Shown: in pieces, positions 48,896 through 61,530 of the stretch
Layout of the letters: every line of letters begins with the position of its first letter
Position numbering within the stretch: position 1 is the first letter of the stretch
Source: Limanda limanda
Lineage: Eukaryota; Chordata; Actinopteri; Pleuronectiformes; Pleuronectidae
Assembly (NCBI RefSeq): GCF_963576545.1
Contig: NC_083651.1
Span: forward strand, 22,015,248 to 22,079,247
DNA: 64,000 nucleotides
Direction: 5' to 3'
The notes under the pieces: model-generated
What the model was told of the DNA's origin: nothing
Database searches by the model: none
Seen by the model: the letters and a program-made list of their open reading frames with translations, nothing else
Translations under genes and position numbers: made by a program

Positions 48896-50244
48896 GTAGA
48901 GTAGATCCTTACAACAGGTTCTATGAACTTTGTTCTTGTAACGTTTGTTTGAAAGCTCCCTGCAAAGTTTGGATATTTGAGTTGAAAATGCAAAAAAGCT
49001 GATGAATAACAGGAGGTTGTTGGACACAGCAATATTTTTGTAAAGGTAATTTAGTAAATTGTAGTGGTCGGATGAGTTGAAACTATAATATTAGGATTAA
49101 TAACTAATTTGGAAATTGTGTTTATATCATTTTGTTTTTGTCATGAAAGAAAATGCATCCAACTTTAAAAACTTTAAAAAGTACGCTCAGTTTAGACGGC
49201 GCCTGGTTATTAGAGTGAATTCGATAATCTTGAAATTTTGACCTCTGTGATGTATTTTAAACCATAAGTTCAACCTATTATACCTTTCTGTAATGCTTAA
49301 GATGTTTTCCGAACACACCCCAGAAGAGATTTAACACAGCTTCATTCCAAAAAATCTAATCCGCTTTAATTTGATAATCTGGGCGGGTCACTTGGTAATC
49401 TAGGACACTTGTATTACATTTACACTGTATAAAAAAAAGCTCTATGCAAACCACGCTCAATTCTACCCATTATAAAGCATTATGACAAGATAAAAGAAAG
49501 CAGAATTAGAAAATGTATATTATTCAAAGAAATTACAATGTCATTTTCTGAAGTTTTGCTGTTCAAAGGATTGATCAGTAAATCGAGAAACTAATTGTCA
49601 GATTGATCCAAAACTTACAGAGATAGTTGATCTAAATACTGAAACACTAATGTGTTGTCCCCTCATGTCTCAGCAATTGCTCTCAAGTGAGGCTTCAACT
49701 GTTCGTTACATTAAGCTGGCACATCAAGAGGAAAATGGATATTTAATGGGCTTCGATGTGCGTCCACTGAATATCGTGGAAATCAGAAAGTACTTAATTG
49801 TTTGGAAAAGAATGGAGCAGGCATCTTGTCTCTGTAAATATTCTGTAGTCCGTTGGGCCCGCTGATGATGTAATCGCTTTCTTAATTGCACTATTTCCGA
49901 TGTTTGGTAATTAGTGTTGTGTAATGAGCCTTGGAGCTGCAGCCAAATGAAGCTATCGCAGAGTGGTGTGTCCAAAAACCGACCGCGGCGAAGTGGAGGA
50001 CATCACATCCACAAGGGCAAATTAATCAGGATCAGATCGACTTGTTTACCAGTCGTCTCTTCCAGATATTAGACTCCACCGGTTGTCATTGCGTCTGCCT
50101 TTGTTTTGTTGTCGCAGATGTTTGCCTCGGCATCATCTTACATTCTCTTCCTTCGGTGGGAGAAAATTCATTTAACCTCAACTTGTGCAAGCTATCTGTC
50201 GCAGAACGCAGCCTCTTGTGAAGATTGTGTTTCACCTTCGACAG
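48896..50244 (+). other. thsd7b: thsd7b intron E8-E9 (1349 bp)
   Basis: GT-AG intron, phase 1. AT-rich; I recognise no repeat or embedded gene. Confidence 0.9.
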
Positions 50245-50377
50245 AAAATGCGACCGCAGCCACGCAGTCTCGATACAGGACCATCATTCAGAGGTCTGCT
50301 GATGGAGGTCAAGAGTGTCCCGACACCCTGTATGAAGAGAGAGAGTGTGAATCACTTCCAGTTTGTCCAGTGTTCAG
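50245..50377 (+). CDS. thsd7b: thsd7b exon E9: TLYEERECE block
   Basis: The acceptor CTTCGACAG precedes 50245; the donor GTAATG follows 50377. The exon has 133 nt, entered in phase 1 and left with AG of a split arginine. It encodes ENATAATQSRYRTIIQ, then SADGGQECPDTLYEERECE, then SLPVCPVFR. Human THSD7B reads GNATVKQSRYRIIIQEAANGGQECPDTLYEERECE, so this is among the best-conserved parts of the window. It carries an NAT sequon. The acceptor's pyrimidine tract is mixed rather than pure, but phase and protein match leave little doubt about the boundary. Confidence 0.95.
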
Positions 50378-51647
50378 GTAATGGCACCATTTATAACGAG
50401 GCCTTTCCCTTTCCTCACCAAGGACAAGCTATCACCGTCCATTTATTCACTCACTGAACATATGCATGTGCTTCTGTGATGGCGTGAATATTACACAACA
50501 AGGCATTTGACACAGTACTTTCATTCTGCTCACTGATTTAGCCATTGTTACACGTGGCGGCTTTTTAATTAGTTTGTTAAGTTTGGTGGTGAAAGCCTCC
50601 AGAAAATGTTATAGTAAATTTGATAGACAAAAAGTATTGCGCTGTTGGTCGCCCCTTGTTGTTGCAAACCGATTTCCATTTAAAATAATCCAATGAGATG
50701 CACTCTGTTCAAGTATTTGTCGCTGCACCGAGCAAAGTGCAATCACAACACATGGTTATTTTGTCATTTTGCCTGAGAACAGATTTGTGAATTTTAAATC
50801 AGTCCATCTAACGTGACTGACCCGACCCCGAAATCAGGCTAATTTGGTATATTTACACTCCAGTGTGTGTCAGAGTTCCCTGAATTATATGACACAAATT
50901 CACATGACACTTTTTACAACCCATTTCAAGTCAAATAGACACGTTGAGTGTTTTAACAGTCAGGTAGCTTGTTTAAGGGTTAGGGGAAAATGTGAAAACA
51001 AAACAACAGCAAAACAGGAAACTCTGAAAGGGCCTTAAGGCAGTTTTTATAGTTGATGATTTGCACAACAAACACACAAACAATCTAAAGTTTCAGTTTA
51101 TCTATTGTTTTTTTAAAGTTCTGTTTATTCTATATACATGAATGGCATAGACTGCAAGGGGATTTGCCCTTTTGGGAAGTTTTCTGAATCTGAATCAAAA
51201 AACAATAGAGCCTCACTCTCTTTCTACCTTTTTTAAGTCAAGCTAAATATAACGCGAATATTCCAGAATTACTTTATAATGACACCATTTCACAGTTTAA
51301 ATCAGCTGAAGAGGGTTGTATAATGGAATCAAGGGATATCTTTATGTATTTTTTATTGCATTTGTTTGTAGAGACTGACTGATTTGAGCCTTTCAAAGAT
51401 CAGTATCTGTATCTGCTTTTATTTCAGTAGTTTTTACTTACATCATCCCTGTTGCCAATTTGACACAAACAGCACAAACTTACCATTTTCATCCCATTGC
51501 AATTTCAACAAGTTGTGATTGCTGCCATTGAAGAGGTGACATGTTGGCTGCATATCATTCACATCACCAATGACCTAAAAAAGTATTTCGTTAAATGTTG
51601 CGTGCTGTGTTAATGAAAAGTCTCTCTGTCTTTGTGTGTCTGTGCAG
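50378..51647 (+). other. thsd7b: thsd7b intron E9-E10 (1270 bp)
   Basis: GT-AG intron, phase 2. Near 51144-51200 is a short stretch ('tggcatagactgcaagggg', 'ttttctgaatctgaatc') like the 3' tail of fish non-LTR retrotransposons. Nothing else is recognised. Confidence 0.88.
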
Positions 51648-51751
51648 GTGGAGGACGCACAAGTGGCACAGCTGCACTCTGGTTCCAGAGTCAGTCCAGC
51701 GTGGGTTAGGTGGACCAGGAGAAGCCTGTGGAAATGGTCTCGAAACAAGAG
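51648..51751 (+). CDS. thsd7b: thsd7b exon E10: WRTHKWHSC module, GC donor
   Basis: The acceptor GTGTGCAG precedes 51648. The exon has 104 nt: one base to finish an arginine codon, 34 codons, and one base left over. It encodes WRTHKWHSCTLVPESVQRG, then GEACGNGLETR. Human has WKPQKWSPCILVPESVWQG and SEACGKGLQTR. The donor is AGAG/GCAAGT, a GC donor with an otherwise perfect consensus. The nearest downstream GT (in CAAGTG) would shift the frame and reach a stop soon after joining E11, so the GC site is the only one that keeps the conserved reading ETRGVSC across the junction. Confidence 0.93.
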
Positions 51752-54681
51752 GCAAGTGTTCTCCCTGACTTATCACAGTCCCCCCACGTCAGCAGCTGCA
51801 ATTTAAGCTTTTCCATCTCTTTACTTTCCTGATATTAGGAACCTAATAGTCCTTTTAGAACTGCTCCTTTAACAAGCAGGTGATGGAAACAGAAGAAGGT
51901 GGCGATTTGTTCTCAGGGTGTATTGAGTCGAGCCTTTCTGTTTGTTGTCTCATGATCTCACCGCAGCACTGCTCTCTTATTAATGGGTGCAGCAAGGCAG
52001 ATGGCCGTAAGCACACGTTAGCAGCTTGAAAATAAATAACCAGCCGCATTCAGGCACTTTTTTTATAATCACTTTAATCATTCCATCACACCTCACTCGC
52101 ACAATAAAGTGTATAAAACCATTCATAAAAAAACAGTTTGGCTGCAGTGCCCGTCCCGTCCAGATTTTTGATGGAATGATGAACACGTGCTCGAGATTCT
52201 TGGATCATAAAGTTTGACATTGTGCCAGTTCTGAGATTTATGGTGCACAAAATTAACACTGAAAATTCTCACACAAACAGAACACATGCCATTAATAATG
52301 AAACACAAAAGAGACCAGAGCCACATCCAGAATAAAAATGCAGTCCATGTACTTGTGCAAACAGAAAAGATTTTTAAAGGATGCTATAGTATGGTTACGT
52401 TAGTGTGAACCTTCTGCTGAAATACATTGTGGAAATAATGTTTAATTGTATGTTTTAAATGAATGCATCTAGTCTATTTTGTTTACTACCTTCCAATATG
52501 CATAAATCCAGAAAAAAATTAACACTCCAGATTTGTATGACAGACACTTAATAGCAGTGTTTGTTGAGTCTGGAATTTGGGATAACAAGTTGTCAGTAGT
52601 TTAAACAGAAGTCAACTGAGTATTTAATTTTAATAAATACCTACAAAATGAGTATATCACATTTACCACAATACCAGTTTTCTAGTAAAACCAGAGGAAA
52701 CAGATAATCTTGCAGTGGTCTCTGGATTTTTTCTAGAGCTTTAGATATAAATATATAAAAATATACATAAATATATTTGCACACAGATGTATATTTCACT
52801 TTGTGGCAGCTCTGTTTCCATTTGCAAATGTTTGACTGTAGACATTACGCCATTTATTTTTGACATTTTCAAATCAAACTGTAAAATTGTTCGTGAATCC
52901 GTGTGAGTGGCATGACTCCTGCTAAATGGAAAACACGTGTCTGTTAGCCATGTGTGGACGTGAATCTGTGAATGTGTTTCCGAGCTGTTAAAATCCCCAT
53001 GCGGCGTCCTTTGTTTAGAACTACTGTGAGTTTGTCTGTGAGTGCGGTTGTGAGAACGACTGCCACTGGCCCAAGTCGTTAAAAAGCCAAAGTGTTAATT
53101 GGATCATTTCAGACTCGTTTAGAGGAGAGCAAATGTCTCAATAAATCCCAGAAACTGTCCGTTCCAGCCACTGATGCGATTCCATAGTGAAGTTTACTGT
53201 ACTGCCTCGGGAAACTTTCTGTAGCATTCTGCTGCCGTCACTGTTGCTCGTGTTTGACTTGGCTGCATAATTGCGGCTGACATTTCTCAATTGAATTTCT
53301 CTGACTTGTCAGTGAGAGGTGTCTGTAGTGTTCCCAGGTTAAGAGTCAGCCTCAGTGACCTTTAGAGCTGCCGATTTGAATATGATTAGAAAATGATTAA
53401 GTTAAATACCTGTGACATTTCAAAAACGCAAGTGAGGGTTTGGAATTGGCACTTGGCAGAAACAAACTATTTAAATATAGAGTTTAGACGGTTTTTTTCA
53501 GAGTTTGGTTTCACTCGTTGGATTAGCTGAACCAATCCAATGAAAAGGACAAATAAATGTCAAATCGGGGGAAGAAGTAGGCCACAGTAATTGAGGATGG
53601 GGCCATGATAGTAACATGGAGACATTGAATAGGGGCAGAATCAGAGAATAATGACAGGAAGTTATACCATAGGTTCCCCAGTTATTCTATTCATGGTAAT
53701 TTAAAGATTCTACATTTCCCTGAACAGACATCTGGAAGTGCAATACCATCTATTTCAGATATCACTTCAAATTCTGTACAAAGATAGAGCTTTAGTTTCT
53801 TAAATTATCTGTATGTCACTACTTTTATGTAGAAAACACACAATTTACATCTAAGTAATTACATGCAATAGCTCAAACGTACAGTACATTTAAATATAAT
53901 AGAATATGAAGCTTTACTCAAATTGTATTTTCCATTTTGAGATAGTCTTTAAGATAATTTCTGTTTTAATTTAGACTCCAGTTTCATTAAGTTCAGTTAC
54001 TGTAACAATATTCAATGTTGTGTTATTTCCCAGTGTTCACTAAAGGCTTCAGTCAGTGGATAGTGAGAAGAGTGTGTGTTTTTTTTAGTTTTGACTCTAT
54101 TGATTTATTGATAGGAAACATGTAAAAGTTAATAGTGCAGATTTTTTGAAATATTCTAAATATACCATCTGTTGCCTGATTTCTGCATTTTTTGTTAATA
54201 TTGTTTATTGTGAGAAATATTTAAAATTGTAAAGTGAAAGTGCTATCTTTAATCATTTGAATGCCATGTATGAGAAAATGTTGGAAGCGTTTCTTACAGC
54301 ATTGCAGATTCCACATCACGTACCGAGTTATTGGATTCCCTTTTGAAAAAAGCTGGATCAACAATACATTTAAGTACTAGAAACAGACCATGTTTAATAG
54401 ACAAACTAATGCACTTATGCATGGATGTCTTATACTTATTTTATCCATCGACACCCACACAACAACTGCTCTAGCTCCCACGGGTCCATAATGAGCAGTG
54501 CTCACTCTATGCTGCCTCGTATTTTAATGAAAAAGTCATACGCTGCCAGCAGACTCACTGTTAATGAATTGGGGTTAACAAAATATTGACATTCTTCCAA
54601 TAAGACAACGTATTATTCACCATAGAAACATACGAGAACTATAGCTTGCACATGAGCTGCCAGCAAATGTTGACTAATTAT

Positions 54682-54702
54682 CTGTGTGTGTGTGTGTGTG
54701 TG
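54682..54702. repeat. (TG)10 microsatellite
   Basis: A short uninterrupted TG run in intron E10-E11. Confidence 0.9.
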
Positions 54703-57230
54703 GTATGTTATCCACTGTGAAGTCCCCACATGGCAACGTTGACCTATAACTAATGAACTGAACCTGCATCTGTAAAAGTAGAAAGCCTGAGTTACTGAAG
54801 TAGAGCAAAGCTTGAAGAACATTATAAATAATGATGTTTATGATGTACATTTTACTTTTTTCACATTACAAAAACAAGTATTACACAGTATAGTGCATAG
54901 TGCTAAATTCAATCCAGCTACAGTAGATTTCAAACACTTGCAGATATCAATTCCCCAAATATTGCACACATAATTATTTGAACTCACAATCATAAAAAAA
55001 TATAAAAGTCCTGGATCTGCTCCTTTGATCCTTAATGCTCCCACACAAACACACAGATCAAAGGGAAATTTACTCCTGTGGCAGAGGTAAAGTTCACAGT
55101 AAAATAATTGTTAATGAAATGTATTCTTATGTAAGAACACAGAACCTCTTACTGTTGATCCAGGCAGTGAGCCCATCGTTAGCCTCTTCCTTCTGCAACT
55201 CCTACTCTTCCTCCATACTCGTCCTCCTCCCTGTCCCTCTCCTCATGGGTGCTGAGGGTCCTGCAGAGAAACATATTACTATATAACGTTGTGCTCATTG
55301 TTTTGGCAGCAGCTACTTGCCACTTTTGGCTTGTAGTTTCTCTGCAGCTCCCCTTGTGTTTCGTCTTACTCATCTTGGCACATTGAAGCCAAATGTGGAG
55401 GGTTTTAAAGATGTGATTCAGTCAAGCCCAGTGTCAATTAAGAATATTCTAAAGTGCCAATCTCTCCGTATTGTGGGCACGTCAGGGTTAAAAAATGCCA
55501 AAACAGGCACGTCAGCCCACTGGGAGAGTTCCCTGTCTGCCAGCTGCCCGTCCAGCCTTGGTCAGGGACTGTTGGTAAAACCATTGGCTAAGAAAATTGG
55601 AGATTATGGTGCTTTTTCCACATATTTTCCACTAAAACACATAAAGTTTTAGCAGATTTCTTGAAGTTATGAATTGCTGCACAGTTCCCATCAGGCCAAA
55701 ATCAAACTGTGAGGCGTTCTTTGCTCAGGGAAAGTGGCGCCCTGCAGAAACATACCACAACTACGTACAGCTGTAAATTAAACCTGTTAGCAGCAGGAGA
55801 GGCACTTAAGTGCAACAACTGTAAAGTGCATTGTGAAATAAACGTTGAGTCTCACTGTGCAAACAGACTTGCATCATTAGCCTTCTGTGTATTTACTGAA
55901 TAATTAGGCAGACCAATCAGTGTCGACCCATCAGGCTGCAAGGCAAGAACGAGTGGTGTTTTATTTTATTCAGTCACTCAAAACAAACCTGTTGCAATTC
56001 ATTAATAAACCATTCGATTTACTAAAATAATTATTAACCAACCTACAGTGTATGTGTGAATTATTAATTAATGAATTCATAGTAATTGGCTATGTCATTT
56101 ATAAGTCATAGGTAATTGTCATCATTGTTTAAAATACAAATGATGGCAATAAAACATTTACAATGATGAAAATTGCACTTGAAATTCATACATTTTCAAA
56201 GTGTGTACAGTTTATTAATATCCTTATCAGACCGCGTCTACATGTAAACTGTCAACACGGAGGCGCAGAGCGTGAACACGCTGACGGCGTCCTGCCGCCG
56301 GGCGCTGACGCCGCCATCACGTCTCTGTCTCGTGGTCACAAACATCCAGTGGAAGTGTTTTCCCGTCTGACTGCTCTGACGTGAGCTGTGGTGATAAGCA
56401 GCGGCTCCTTGTCACACCTCAGGCGAGCCCGAGTTCACAAGTTAGCAGGAGCTGAGTCACTGTGGCACTTCCAGCTCACCTGGCTCCGTCTTAATGCACG
56501 TGTGTGTATCTGTTCCCCATTTACGTGGGTCCACTGACTTTGTTTCACGCGTACACAGATCTGAATGGCAGTTTGTCTCGTATGGGTTTTGGAAATGGGG
56601 TTTATGAGGTGGTATCGTTTCACCCTTAACACAATAATATACTATTTTGTCTTCAGTGTGATCAGTGGCATTTGGGCTGAACTGTTCTAATACTAACTGA
56701 GCGGCACACAACTGTTCTTGAGTTTTCTTGTATTTTCCTCGAGGCGAGCAGCATGTCAGTTGCCAAGTTGCCCCTTCAGGGAGAATTACACCAGTTTCTG
56801 GGGGAAAATTTCAAGTTTTTGTAAAAATAGTGTGAAACTCTGGGAAAGGGGGTGTATAGCAAGTGATGATGAAACATTCAAATAGCTGTTACAGAAAAGT
56901 TCAAGTAGCCACCTGAGATTTTCCAGCCCACTCAAAACTTGTCAGTTTGCTGGAGACTTGATTGCAACCTCGAGGCTCAGGCCTGAAGTGCATGAGGTAA
57001 AGAATCAGTGGAGAGGTTTGGAAACAAGCAGGCAAATAGGTCTGTGCTTCACAAAGCCAATATGCCCGTGGCTTGAGTAAATGCTACCTCCTGTCTCAGT
57101 GTGTGTGTTGAAGAAACTGCTGCAGGTTGACTGTATAACAATATCTGACCATGTGTAGAATGAGGTGTAGATTATGAGACATATGCTGACCTGAGGAGCG
57201 GGGGGTCACGGATGGGAGGCGTTGAACAGG

Positions 57231-57415
57231 AGGGTTTTTTGAGAAGAGCACAGTGGAGCAGCGGTTCTCTCTGACACCTCACAGCAAGGAGGTCATGGGT
57301 TTGAACCTGCTGGGCCGACCAAGTGTGCATGATCTCCCTGAGCCTGCGTAGGTTTCCTCTGGGTTCGCTAGCTTCCTCCCACAGCCCACAGACACGCAAT
57401 GTTAGATAAACATTA
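57231..57415 (+). repeat. tRNA-headed SINE-like repeat
   Basis: Reads 'cacagtggagcagcggttct', 'cctcacagcaaggaggtca', 'tgggtttgaacctgctggg' (B-box-like), 'tgcgtaggtttcctctggg' and 'cttcctcccacagcccaca'. This order is the hallmark of a widespread fish repeat with a tRNA-like head. The usual GTGTGGAGTTTGCATG segment is partly degraded. Confidence 0.65.
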
Positions 57416-57444
57416 ATAACAAAGTACATTCACATAGATACTGT

Positions 57445-58250
57445 ATAGATACATATATACTCCTTTTTTTATGAAGATACATTTTCAGGTACTTCTTGTA
57501 CTCCATTATATCAGCAAATATCTGTACATTCTACTGAATGACATCCTGAAATTGTGTTTTTTTTTTTAAGTTTAAAAGTAATTCATAATTTGAGGGGAAT
57601 GGGTCTTGTGACCCTGCCTCCCGCAGCAGCATCACTGGTGAAGATTAAACATCAGAAATGGATGCAGAAAAGATTCATTTAATAATCAATATGACAATGA
57701 ATTTTCAGCAGTATCATCTGCAGTGTTTTTTATTCATAATACAGAGTCTGTATTATTATTGTTTTAAACAGAATATACAGATGACACAGTTAAATATGCA
57801 GTTGACAGTGATCTTAGGGAATAGGCTACATTTGGCAAATACTTTTACTACTTTAAGTATATTTAAAAGCAAGTACCTACTTTTACCTGCATACTTTTAA
57901 GTTTTAAAAGCAACTTCACAGACTGCAGCCAATCACATTTGGATCAGGAGGAAAGTCTCCAACTGGGCCCCAAGATGTTAGGGCCACACACCCGGGTCTG
58001 ATCAGCCTGTGGTGGGCCGGCCGCGGCAGAAGGTGTCAATTGATTAACGCCCGATAACTCTAAGGTAAACGAGTGACAATCCGCCGGTGATCCCTAGCAT
58101 CTGCTGGTTGTTGGCAACTGAGCTGATGTGGATGACCTTGAAATGTGCAAGTTATATTCACCATCTTGTCCTATATTCTATAATAATGGTCTATTTATTT
58201 GTACTTTTACTCCAGTAAAATGTTTGTGTATGTTCCTCCACCACTGACAT
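57445..58250. mobile_element. Decayed hAT-like region with embedded GC-rich block
   Basis: The flanks contain 'aggtacttcttgtactccat' and 'aatacttttactactttaag' on the left and middle, and the right edge reads 'tgtacttttactccagtaaa' and 'cctccaccactgac', like the degraded terminus of the hAT-type family seen at 19700-20162. The left terminus and target-site duplication are not visible. A GC-rich segment (57960-58125) of unknown origin sits inside. Confidence 0.4.
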
Positions 58251-61119
58251 TTGAACGGGTGGATTTTAGAAGATGAATCCTGAACCTTGCCATGAGGGAA
58301 ATGTCTCTGTGTGCAGTGCCTCTGGAACATGTGTGAAGTTGAGCTAATGGATTCCAGCCTGACTGCAGAACATTGTGTCTTTACTCGCTCTACTTGTGGC
58401 TCATAACCATCTGGGTGTGTTGTATCCGTCCCTGAGTAGCACTGGAACTGTACTGAGAAATTATTCAATAGAAAATGTGTCACGCTGATTATCTTTTTTG
58501 ATGAAAAAATGACTTAATGGCCACGCAGAGGCCTATCTTCATTACTCTTCATAGGGCATCACATAGAGGAATAGAATCCTAATATGAGTGAATTAGCAGG
58601 GATATAATTTATGGTGGGAGGGGGATTCATCTGGATAGTTTTAAGGGTAATAATAGAAAATGATCTTAGCTGGATTTATAACTATTGAAAGGAAACGCGA
58701 TTATGATATTTAAAAACAATTTTTTTAATCTGATAATTCTTACCGGTGAAGGATACTTTATTTTCAACCTGTGTGTGACAGGCCTTTTCAAAGTGTGTCC
58801 TCTCAGCCTCCAACATATTCACCTTTCCAAGCAGCTGTATAATTAGAGCTGATCCCTGTCAGTCGCTGAGACACCGTGACAAAAGTTGTTTCCGCTTTGT
58901 GAGAGGAGATGATGTGAAAGGCCACACAAATAGACACCGGCAACCAGGGGCTGGAATAATTATTTTAAAAGTGTCTGGCTGCGAGTTAAAAATCCGAATG
59001 TCAGTGCTTGCTGTGCTGAGCTCGGCTAATAAAAGACGCCGGCGCTGACAGAATGGGGTTGTCACCGGTGGAGTGGGCTGGGTGAAGACAGAGGGCTATT
59101 CGTGGTAAATGGACAGAACTAAATGCCAACAGGGACATTTCATTATCCTCACTGTGCTGCTAATTGGACTAATACTGCAGCATGTGTTGGTTATTAGTTG
59201 TTTTCTTTAAACAGCTTTGTTAAAAAGACAAATAAGCTTCACCTTAAAAGGCCCCTGTAACATCCGGTATAATATCATCCGTGTTTAACCAAAACGTTGC
59301 CAAAGGAATTATTGTGTTTTTGCTGTGATCCGCAGTAGCTGTTACATAAAGGCGCATTAATAATAACTATCATCTCCCTTCGTGCTGCCTTTGTAAAGCC
59401 CTTTATGTAAATGACCCTCCCACACATTCTCACCAAGTAGAAACCCAACTGTTTTTGTCAGAGGGCAAACATTTGAAAGTCAAATAGAAATCAATAAAAC
59501 GGATAAAAGGCCTGTTTGTGGATCAGTGAATCCTCAAAGAGGCGTTGGAGGAGGTGGAAGTTTCCTTCGCTAGCAACATCGCTTTGACTTACATCCCAGT
59601 GTGAACAACAGGAACATGTATGTGGGGGGGTTGTTGTGTAGTGTGCAGATGCTGCTGTCGAGGGTTGGCTACCAAAGTCTGGGTTGCTACGAGGAGTCGG
59701 ACCTGACTGATCATATCACAGTGTACAATACAGGCAACATGCAAATCCCAGCACTTCTCTGTTTGCTACACACTCTCTATGTGGCTCCGGCAACACGTAG
59801 CGATAACTTACAGTTATCTAGTAGCAACTTCATGCTCTATAGTCGACACAAAAACAACAATTCCGACACCATGTTGAGTAAAGGGAGGAACATGACTCAG
59901 TTAATGTTGAGTGACTGGTTGCATGACCCCCCCGACAGTGACCCCCGGGCGCGGGGAAATAATTAATGACAAGTTTGGAGCTGGAATATTTTGTGGTATT
60001 AGGCCCTGAAACTGTTATTTAGTGTTAAATTATTGTAGTTGGGTTATTTTAAATGGTTGCTTATCATTTAAACTGTTAAATTAGATTTCGACTTAGCAAA
60101 AAGTCTTTATCGCCATTTTGGGCTTTTTATCCAAAGAAATCAGTATCGGACACAATAACTGATTCAAAAAAATTGATTTCGATGTTTCTTAAGCCAATAA
60201 AACAGATCACTCTTCATTATTGTAGGAATCACAAGTGGTACCTTGTTTTAGATTAGGCCGGCTTGCCTTAACTTTCAGTCGATCCCATCACATTTGTCTG
60301 TTCTTCTGTACTTTGTTCTTGATTTTCCTTTCCTTTCTTTTTTTTTGCTCACTGTAGCTAAAATGTGAAAAATGTCTATTAATAAAGACTTTAAAAAAAG
60401 GATTTAGCACCGCTCCTGTCTCCTCTGACAAAGCTCTTCTCCTCCCTTCTCCTCACACTTGTTTGGTTCTAATTTTACTTTTTATTTATTGTCTTTAATT
60501 AATTCAAGCTGCTTTAATAACCTTTATTTAATCCTCATTCATGTGAGTTCCTTCCTTGCTTGGGCTGAACCAGACTTAGTCTTGCAGTACAATGCAGACA
60601 AGTATTGGAATCAGTGAAATTATTCCTTTCCTTCCCTTTTGGATCTGTTGATTATAGCGTGTCACTTTCTTCACACTGACTTTTAACTTTCAAGAACAAT
60701 AGTAACACTTTTTTTCCTTTGTTCGCCTTCTTACCACAAGGCACGAAATGTGAGAAACTTAGAAGTCATGTGGGTTTTTGTGAGGTCTGTATCTTGAGAA
60801 TAGTAACAATAGAATTATTTTTTTCACAGCTTCGCCCTGTAGAGTTAATGATACGATTTTTTTTTCAACCTTCTGCAAGTGTTTGCATAGTAATGAGGGT
60901 TCCTGTGACACTGGTGTAATGTGCTTTCACTTATGTATCTTCTTATAACATTATCTTTGTCTTTATTTGTGGAGCTGGTTTTGTTTACCAGAATAATGAA
61001 CAATGCACAAAGTTTCTGTTATGCAGTGAAATAATCTATTCAACTGTTTGTCGAGCATAACCCCATTTGCCTTTAACGAAAAGCCAATAACGTACTTGCA
61101 CTGTGTCTTTAACATTTTA

Positions 61120-61530
61120 TGAAGTAGTGCCGTGTCTGCTCTGAACCTGCCTGTTTGGAGTGTTGCCTGTTTCTTCGTCTGTGGTGATCCTCAGGAGCTG
61201 CTTCAGAATTATTCCGTTCCGTTGTGTGCAGAGCTTTTTATGGTTTATGGTGCAGAGTGAAGTTAGACAACTTTGCATCATCCTGGTTTATCGGCAATGA
61301 AGAATTTATAGTCAATGTTTTTTTTTAAACTCAACTGAATTTGCTTTATTACTGTTCACGTATGTGCTTTATATATATACATTTAAATGATTTAATTGCT
61401 TATATTTTTTCATACATCAGGCCAAAGTTCAGAACTTTTCACAATAAAACCTTTGTAATTTAGTTTGATAATAAAGCATTACAGCAACAAAACGAACGTT
61501 GTGCCTTAACTTTGAAGACAAATTGGCAAA
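61120..61530 (+). repeat. Unnamed dispersed repeat, copy B (longest)
   Basis: Shares ordered blocks with 47085-47260 and, more weakly, 7686-8015. Contains 'tgaacctgcctgtttggag', 'cagaattattccgttccg', 'tcatcctggtttatcggc' and 'ttacagcaacaaaacgaac'. No coding frame. Class not recognised. Confidence 0.6.

Noticed and set aside
51754..51760. Downstream GT (CAAGTG) as an ordinary donor for exon E10
   Set aside because: It would shift the frame relative to E11 and bring a stop shortly after; the GC site has the better consensus and preserves the conserved protein.
59601..59966. 121-codon + strand open frame
   Set aside because: No recognisable domain or composition bias toward coding; length is unremarkable for 64 kb of non-coding DNA.
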